From: Clostridia bacterium
GTDB taxonomy: Bacteria > Bacillota > Clostridia > TANB77 > CAG-508
Reading direction: 5' to 3'
NCBI GenBank assembly: GCA_017410505.1
Contig: JAFQQR010000055.1
Location: forward strand, 1-37,157
DNA length: 37,157 bases
Shown: positions 32,419-37,157 of the stretch, in pieces
How the letters are laid out: each line of letters opens with the position of its first letter
Numbering within the stretch: position 1 is the first letter of the stretch
The notes under the pieces: generated by a model
The model's database searches: none
Told to the model about the DNA's origin: nothing
The model's input: only the letters and a program-made list of their open reading frames with translations
Program-made: the position numbers and the translations under genes

Positions 32419-33012
32419 TAATAATCTTACAACAATTTCAATTACTTCATTTTTCATAATATCATAATTAATTTTATCATGCTTATGATAAACAATTTCA
32501 TGACACAAATTTTCAATTATTCCAATAATAATATGTATTTTTTCAACTGCATTTTCAAGTTCAATATTGTTATATTTTAAAATCTCAACTATTTTATTAG
32601 TCATTTCAAATTCAGATTCTTTAAAAATCTTAGCAACATCATCATCCAAATGAGACATAGCTACTAATTCTTCATGAGCTTTTTTAGATATAGTATGATT
32701 TTTAATGAAGATATCTATTATATTACCCAAAAGCTCTTCTATATTATCAATTTTTATTTTTTCTGTTTCAAGGATAGTAAACATAGGGAACATTATAGTA
32801 TTTGAATAGTTTTTCACACCTTCAATAAAAATATCTTTTTTATCATTAAAATATTGATAAATGATACCAGTTGAAACTCCAGCAACACTAGCAATATCAG
32901 GTGTAGATATATTATAATATCCTTTTTCACACATAAGCTCAAAACCTTTTTCAATTATTCTATTTCTCTTCTCTATAGACCTTTTTTGAGTAGGTATTCT
33001 AGTATCAGACAT
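32413..33012 (-). CDS. TetR-family transcriptional regulator
   Basis: 199 residues, ATG at 33012-33010 behind AGAGGTGATT. The N-terminal helix-turn-helix is typical: RNRIIEKGFELMCEKGYYNISTPDIA, SVAGVSTGIIYQYFNDKKDIF. The C-terminal ligand domain is not assignable. Divergent from the ABC/FtsX genes, with two 22-bp operator-like sites in the shared intergenic region. It most likely represses that efflux locus, and perhaps itself. Confidence 0.9.
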   Translation of the reverse strand: MSDTRIPTQKRSIEKRNRIIEKGFELMCEKGYYNISTPDIASVAGVSTGIIYQYFNDKKDIFIEGVKNYSNTIMFPMFTILETEKIKIDNIEELLGNIIDIFIKNHTISKKAHEELVAMSHLDDDVAKIFKESEFEMTNKIVEILKYNNIELENAVEKIHIIIGIIENLCHEIVYHKHDKINYDIMKNEVIEIVVRLLK

Positions 33013-33034
33013 TTTTTAATCACCTCTAAAATCC

Positions 33035-33063
33035 ATTATACAATGATATAAAATAAAAATCAA
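33035..33063 (-). promoter_or_regulatory. Promoter of tetR
   Basis: Minus strand: TTGATT (complement of 33058-33063), 17-bp spacer, perfect TATAAT (complement of 33035-33040), directly beside operator site 1. Confidence 0.65.
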
Positions 33064-33067
33064 GAAA

Positions 33068-33089
33068 AATATGAAAAACTTTTCATATT
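33068..33089. promoter_or_regulatory. Operator site 1, perfect 22-bp palindrome
   Basis: Half-sites AATATGAAAA and TTTTCATATT around a 2-bp centre. It lies between the two divergent promoters, adjacent to the tetR -35 and just upstream of the rightward -35. Probable TetR binding site. Confidence 0.65.
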
Positions 33090-33092
33090 CTA

Positions 33093-33119
33093 TTGACTTT
33101 ATTTAATCAAGCATATATA
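33093..33119 (+). promoter_or_regulatory. Promoter of the ABC/FtsX efflux genes
   Basis: TTGACT (33093-33098), 15-bp spacer (short), perfect TATAAT (33114-33119). It is flanked on both sides by the operator-like 22-mers. Confidence 0.55.
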
Positions 33120-33128
33120 ATGTTATAC

Positions 33129-33150
33129 GAAATATGAAAAAAAGTTCACA
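33129..33150. promoter_or_regulatory. Operator site 2, imperfect copy of site 1
   Basis: Same length and same left half (AATATGAAAA) as site 1; the right half is AGTTCACATT, an imperfect match. It covers the expected transcription start region up to the ribosome binding site, a position suited to repression. Confidence 0.55.
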
Positions 33151-33163
33151 TTAAGGAGGAGTT

Positions 33164-33874
33164 ATGAAAAAAATAGTAGAATTAAAAAATGTAAGTAAAA
33201 TCTATAAAACAGGTGAAAAAGAATATAAAGCACTAGATAATATAGATTTATCAATTAACAAAGGAGAAATGGTAGTAATACTTGGGCCTTCAGGAGCAGG
33301 AAAGTCTACTTTATTAAATTTAATCGGAGGAATGGATATTCCAACATCAGGAACAATAAAAATTGATGGAGAAGATATATCAAAATACAATGAAGAAAAA
33401 TTAAGCGATTACAGAGCAGAAAACATAGGATTTATATTTCAGTTTTATAATATTTTACCAACACTAACAGTATTAGAAAATGTAGATATTGTAAAAGATA
33501 TAGTGAAAAATCCAATAGACAGTAAAGAAGCAATAAAAGATGTTGGACTTATAGAACATATAAACAAGTTTCCAAACCAATTATCTGGAGGTGAACAACA
33601 AAGAGTATCAATAGCAAGAGCAATTGCAAAAAATCCTAAATTACTATTATGTGACGAACCAACTGGAGCATTAGATTCTAAAACAGGTGTAGATGTGCTC
33701 AAATTATTAAGAGAACAATGTGATAGAAATAATGGAAGTAATACTGTAATAATAGTAACTCATAACAATCTTTTTGAAGAAATAGCTGACACAGTAATAA
33801 GAGTAAAAAATGGAAAAATAGAAAGTGTAATTGCAAACGAGAATCCTAAAAAGATTGATGAGGTGAAGTGGTAA
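33164..33874 (+). CDS. ABC transporter ATPase, MacB/LolD-like
   Basis: 236 residues. Walker [10 protein letters not shown] near 43-51, Q-loop [16 protein letters not shown], signature [15 protein letters not shown], Walker [13 protein letters not shown], switch His in VTHNN. It pairs with the FtsX-type permease whose ATG overlaps its stop (TAATG). Typical of Firmicute export or antimicrobial-peptide-resistance systems; the substrate is unknown. Under the divergent TetR regulator. Confidence 0.93.
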   Translation: MKKIVELKNVSKIYKTGEKEYKALDNIDLSINKGEMVVILGPSGAGKSTLLNLIGGMDIPTSGTIKIDGEDISKYNEEKLSDYRAENIGFIFQFYNILPTLTVLENVDIVKDIVKNPIDSKEAIKDVGLIEHINKFPNQLSGGEQQRVSIARAIAKNPKLLLCDEPTGALDSKTGVDVLKLLREQCDRNNGSNTVIIVTHNNLFEEIADTVIRVKNGKIESVIANENPKKIDEVKW

Positions 33875-36165
33875 TGAAAATATTAAATAAAAAAATATAC
33901 AGAGATGTAAAACTAAATTTATCACAATTCATAACTATTTTTCTTATGGTATTTTTAGCAATATTTGTATTTGCTGGAATACATGCCTATATGGATGGAA
34001 TGCAAGTAAGTGGAGATAATTTTTATGAACAAAATAATCTTCAAGATATATGGCTAACAGGTGAAAACTTTTCAAAAGAAGATTTAGAAAAAGTAAAAGA
34101 AACAGCAAATGTAAAAGATGCAGAAAGACAACTAACAATTACTACTACTTTAGATGGATTTGATGATGTAACTTTAGAAACAAACTTTATTGAATCAAAT
34201 AACATTTCAAAAATGTATATAGTAGATGGAGAAGAATTTGATAAAGAAAAAAGTGGAGTTTGGTTAGATAGTTATTTGGCCAAAAATTTAGATTTAAAAG
34301 TAGGAGATGAAATTACTTTTACATATCAAACATACAAAATAACAGAAAAGATAGTAGGATTAGTAAATACACCAGACCATGTATATTCAATTAAAAGTGA
34401 TAATGAGATATTTCCAACACATGAAAATTATGGATATATATACTTATCTATAAATGAATTTCCAGAAGATTATGATGTGTTTAATTCAATTATTGTAGAT
34501 GTAGAAGATACAACAAAAATAAATGAAACAAAATCAGATTTAGAAAATAATATAGAATCAGCATTAGCAGTTACAGATAGAGAGTCATCAGTTTCTTATA
34601 GTGGCTATAATTCAGAAATAGAAGAAGGAACAACCTTTTCAGGAGTATTTACAATTTTATTCTTATTTATAGCAATTTTATCAGTAATAACGACAATGAA
34701 CAGATTTGTAAGGAAACAAAGAATGCAAATAGGAACATTAAAAGCACTCGGAATAAAAAGAAAAAGAATAATAAGACACTATGTAAGTTATGGTTTCTGG
34801 ATAAGTTTAATTGCAAGTATTTCGGGATTAATAATTGGAGAACTAACACTGGGCAAATTCTTTTTAAATATGGAAATGGGATATTTTGAAATACCTACAT
34901 ATGATACAGTATTACTACCAATAGTTTATATAGTAGCGATGGCTGTTGTAGTTATTATAACATTTGTAACATATTTATCTTGTAAGAAAGTATTGAAAGA
35001 GCCTGCATCAGAGGCATTAAGACTAGAAATACCAAAAGTAAAAAAGACAAAATTTGATTTAACAACAAAAGGAATATTAAAAAAAGCATCATTTTCGACA
35101 AAATGGAATTTAAGAGATATGGCAAGAAATAAAGCAAGAACATCAATGGCGATTGTTGGAATTGTAGGATGTACAATGCTTATAGTATGTGCATTTGGAT
35201 TGTTAGATTCAATGAATGCATACTTAGATTGGGAATTTGATGAAATATGCAATTTTGAATATAAATTAGCTTTAGAGAGTAATTATACAAATGAAGAGTT
35301 TAATAATTTAACATCAAAATATGGAAATTCAACAAGTCAAACTTTAGGGATAGAAATAAAAAATAAAGATACAAAAGAAACAAATATAATCACAGTAAAT
35401 GATAGTAATAATAAATTAAGATATACAGACCATAATAAAGATTATATAGAATTAAACAGTGATGGAGTATATATCACAGAAAAATTATCAAAAACGCTCA
35501 ACCTAAATGTTGGAGATGAAATAACTTGGCATATATTTGGAGATGATAATTGGTATACCACAAAAATCGTCGGATTAAATCGTGATCCACAAAGCCAGCA
35601 ATTAAATATGACAAGAGAATATTACGAGAGCTTAGGATTAACATATCATGCAGATTCTATTTATACAGATGAAAATTTAAGAGGAACAAAAGAATTAGAC
35701 GGAGTAGAAACAATTCAAAGTATAGATTCATTAAAAAGTGGAATGCAAAGTATGCTTGGGACAATGAAAACAGTAGTGGTATTGTTAATTATAGTATCAG
35801 TTATATTAGGATTTGTAATTATCTATAATTTAGGAATATTATCATTTACAGAAAAACAATATCAATTTGCTACATTAAAAGTTTTAGGGTTCAAGGATAA
35901 TCAAATAAAGAAAATATTTATAAAACAAAATACTTGGATAACAGTTATTGCAATCGTTTTAGGCTTACCATTAGGATTTTTTATGACAGATTTCATATTT
36001 AAATCAGCATTAGGTGATAGTTATGACTTTAATGCAGAAATAAAAATAATATCATATATGTATGCAATAATTGGAACATTAATCGTATCTTTTGTTGTAA
36101 ACAAAGTGCTTGCTAAAAAAGTAAAAACAATAGATATGGTAACGAGTCTAAAAGGAAATGAATAG
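33874..36165 (+). CDS. FtsX-type ABC permease (MacB-like, two FtsX domains)
   Basis: 763 residues from ATG 33874; an in-frame GTG at 33868 is less likely because GAGGTG (33860-33865) spaces well to the ATG. One helix at the N-terminus (about 15-40), a large extracytoplasmic domain (40-250), three helices about 255-375, a second helix and external domain from about 425, and three C-terminal helices with VLGFKDNQIKKIF-type FtsX sequence. The partner ATPase is immediately upstream. Intact. Confidence 0.92.
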   Translation: MKILNKKIYRDVKLNLSQFITIFLMVFLAIFVFAGIHAYMDGMQVSGDNFYEQNNLQDIWLTGENFSKEDLEKVKETANVKDAERQLTITTTLDGFDDVTLETNFIESNNISKMYIVDGEEFDKEKSGVWLDSYLAKNLDLKVGDEITFTYQTYKITEKIVGLVNTPDHVYSIKSDNEIFPTHENYGYIYLSINEFPEDYDVFNSIIVDVEDTTKINETKSDLENNIESALAVTDRESSVSYSGYNSEIEEGTTFSGVFTILFLFIAILSVITTMNRFVRKQRMQIGTLKALGIKRKRIIRHYVSYGFWISLIASISGLIIGELTLGKFFLNMEMGYFEIPTYDTVLLPIVYIVAMAVVVIITFVTYLSCKKVLKEPASEALRLEIPKVKKTKFDLTTKGILKKASFSTKWNLRDMARNKARTSMAIVGIVGCTMLIVCAFGLLDSMNAYLDWEFDEICNFEYKLALESNYTNEEFNNLTSKYGNSTSQTLGIEIKNKDTKETNIITVNDSNNKLRYTDHNKDYIELNSDGVYITEKLSKTLNLNVGDEITWHIFGDDNWYTTKIVGLNRDPQSQQLNMTREYYESLGLTYHADSIYTDENLRGTKELDGVETIQSIDSLKSGMQSMLGTMKTVVVLLIIVSVILGFVIIYNLGILSFTEKQYQFATLKVLGFKDNQIKKIFIKQNTWITVIAIVLGLPLGFFMTDFIFKSALGDSYDFNAEIKIISYMYAIIGTLIVSFVVNKVLAKKVKTIDMVTSLKGNE

Positions 36166-36206
36166 GATTGATAAAAATTATATAAAAATAGAAAAGGGGG
36201 AATGTT

Positions 36207-36983
36207 ATGCAATTAGTTATTGGACTTATGATACCATTTTTAGGAACAACATTAGGTGCAGGAATGGTATTTTTAATGAAAAATAAAATGAGCAAAAAAG
36301 TAGAAAAAATATTATTAGGTTTTGCATCTGGAGTAATGATCGCAGCTTCTGTTTGGTCTTTGTTAATTCCTTCAATAAATATGTCCGAAGAACAGGGAAA
36401 AATAGCATGGATTCCGGCAGCAATTGGATTTTTACTAGGAATTGTGTTTTTATTAGTTTTTGATAGTGTAATCCCGCATTTACACTTAAATGATGACAAA
36501 CCAGAAGGGGTTAAATCAAAACTAAAGAAAACAACGATGATGGTATTAGCAGTAACACTTCATAATATACCAGAAGGAATGGCAGTTGGAGTTACTTTTG
36601 CAGGTGCTTTAATGGGGAATGCAGGAATAACAATAACAGGAGCTTTTGCTTTGGCAATAGGAATCGCAATTCAGAATTTTCCAGAGGGAGCAATTATTTC
36701 TATGCCACTCAAGAGTGAAGGAATGTCAAAACCAAAAGCATTCTTATATGGTGCATTATCTGGAATCGTAGAACCATTAGGAGCTATAATTACAATATTG
36801 CTTATAAATTCGATAACACCAATACTACCATACTTTTTATCATTTGCAGCCGGAGCAATGATATATGTTGTAGTTGAAGAATTAATACCAGAATCACAAG
36901 CAGGAGAACATTCAAATATTGGAACAATTGGAGTAGCGATGGGATTTGTGATTATGATGATACTAGATGTGGCACTAGGATAA
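36207..36983 (+). CDS. ZIP-family divalent metal transporter
   Basis: 258 residues, about eight membrane helices. The metal-binding HNIPEG in helix 4 and QNFPEG in helix 5 are clear (family consensus HNxPEG / HNxxEG; the second has Gln for His). The variable loop 55-100 includes HLHLNDD. Bacterial ZupT/GufA-like proteins import zinc, iron or manganese. It follows the permease by 41 bases and might be cotranscribed; GGGGGA ribosome binding site. Confidence 0.92.
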   Translation: MQLVIGLMIPFLGTTLGAGMVFLMKNKMSKKVEKILLGFASGVMIAASVWSLLIPSINMSEEQGKIAWIPAAIGFLLGIVFLLVFDSVIPHLHLNDDKPEGVKSKLKKTTMMVLAVTLHNIPEGMAVGVTFAGALMGNAGITITGAFALAIGIAIQNFPEGAIISMPLKSEGMSKPKAFLYGALSGIVEPLGAIITILLINSITPILPYFLSFAAGAMIYVVVEELIPESQAGEHSNIGTIGVAMGFVIMMILDVALG

Positions 36984-37077
36984 TGTCAAGAATTTAAAAA
37001 ATCACTAAAAAAATATCTGTCAATAATTTTTAAAAATGTCATAAAAAAATATTAAAATTATTTTTTAATTATGTCAT

Positions 37078-37107
37078 AGTGAACTGCTTGAATGCAGTTC
37101 ACTTTTA
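37078..37107. terminator. Terminator after the ZIP gene
   Basis: Perfect 10-bp stem AGTGAACTGC/GCAGTTCACT (37078-37087 with 37094-37103) followed by TTTTA on the plus strand. It may serve a convergent gene entering from the right edge as well. Confidence 0.75.
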
Positions 37108-37109
37108 TG

Positions 37110-37157
37110 TTAAGATGATGTAAGAACAGGTTCTTTTTCTTTAGCATTGTAAGTTAA
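37110..37157 (-). CDS. Possible 3' end of a leftward gene cut by the window edge
   Basis: Minus-strand frame open from the right edge encodes LTYNAKEKEPVLTSS and stops at TAA (37112-37110), just before the terminator hairpin. Position and orientation fit a convergent gene, but fifteen codons are too few for certainty. Confidence 0.35.
   Translation of the reverse strand, partial: LTYNAKEKEPVLTSS

Noticed and set aside
1..37157. CRISPR array
   Set aside because: No series of regularly spaced identical repeats was seen; the repeats present are inverted pairs.

Overview
This 37 kb window is AT-rich, Gram-positive-type chromosomal DNA. It shows AGGAGG-type ribosome binding sites, consensus TTGACA/TATAAT promoters, TAATG stop/start overlaps and occasional TTG starts. 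Together with a bacterial FAS-II cluster, a trimeric [FeFe] hydrogenase, SecA with a SEC-C zinc tail, and a surface protein with a sortase-like tail, this points to an anaerobic low-GC Firmicute of the Clostridia, probably host-associated. I cannot name a species.

Layout. (1) 1-1430: leftward genes for two small secreted or membrane-anchored Asn/Ser/Thr-rich proteins, the first bases of a third leftward gene, and a 59-bp-stem giant hairpin. (2) 1685-12142: twelve co-directional fatty-acid synthesis genes, birA-fabH-fabD-fabG-fabF-accB-fabZ-accC-fabK-like-accD-accA-fabI. Acetyl-CoA carboxylase, its biotin ligase and the elongation cycle are present, there are two unrelated candidate enoyl-ACP reductases, and no acpP. 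(3) 12320-16522: hydC-hydB-hydA, an NAD/ferredoxin-linked [FeFe] hydrogenase. (4) 16568-23400: a 28-codon leftward gene, murD, a Pro/Arg-tailed unknown protein, an isolated tRNA-like gene with its own promoter and terminator, a Cys-rich CBS protein, an AI-2E/YtvI family permease, a second giant hairpin, a PHP phosphoesterase, a thymidylate-kinase-like protein and a TIGR03943-like protein with a probable N-terminal frameshift. (5) 23702-26455: secA.

(6) 26500-37157 is accessory in character. It holds a PBECR-type nuclease-like protein, an unidentified structured small RNA, a GC-richer fragment of a DUF4097-type protein, a 12-codon ORF and 86-codon gene leading into an ABC exporter and an MFS transporter, then the standout gene at 31591-32379, and finally a divergent tetR / ABC-FtsX efflux locus with two matching operators and a ZIP metal transporter.

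The most remarkable object is 31591-32379. It encodes an exported protein whose mature N-terminus is a near-exact eukaryotic ubiquitin (62 of 76 positions identical to the human sequence as I recall it). The ubiquitin starts exactly at the predicted signal-peptide cleavage site and is followed by a bacterial surface domain, an Asn/Thr-rich linker and an NPQTG + membrane helix + basic tail. The C-terminal Gly-Gly needed for conjugation is replaced, so it looks like a ubiquitin displayed on a bacterial surface rather than a protein modifier. Other points of interest are the two related giant hairpins, the tRNA-like gene with anticodon AAA, palindromic insertions in the fab and hyd operons, and the unidentified RNA near 27.3 kb.
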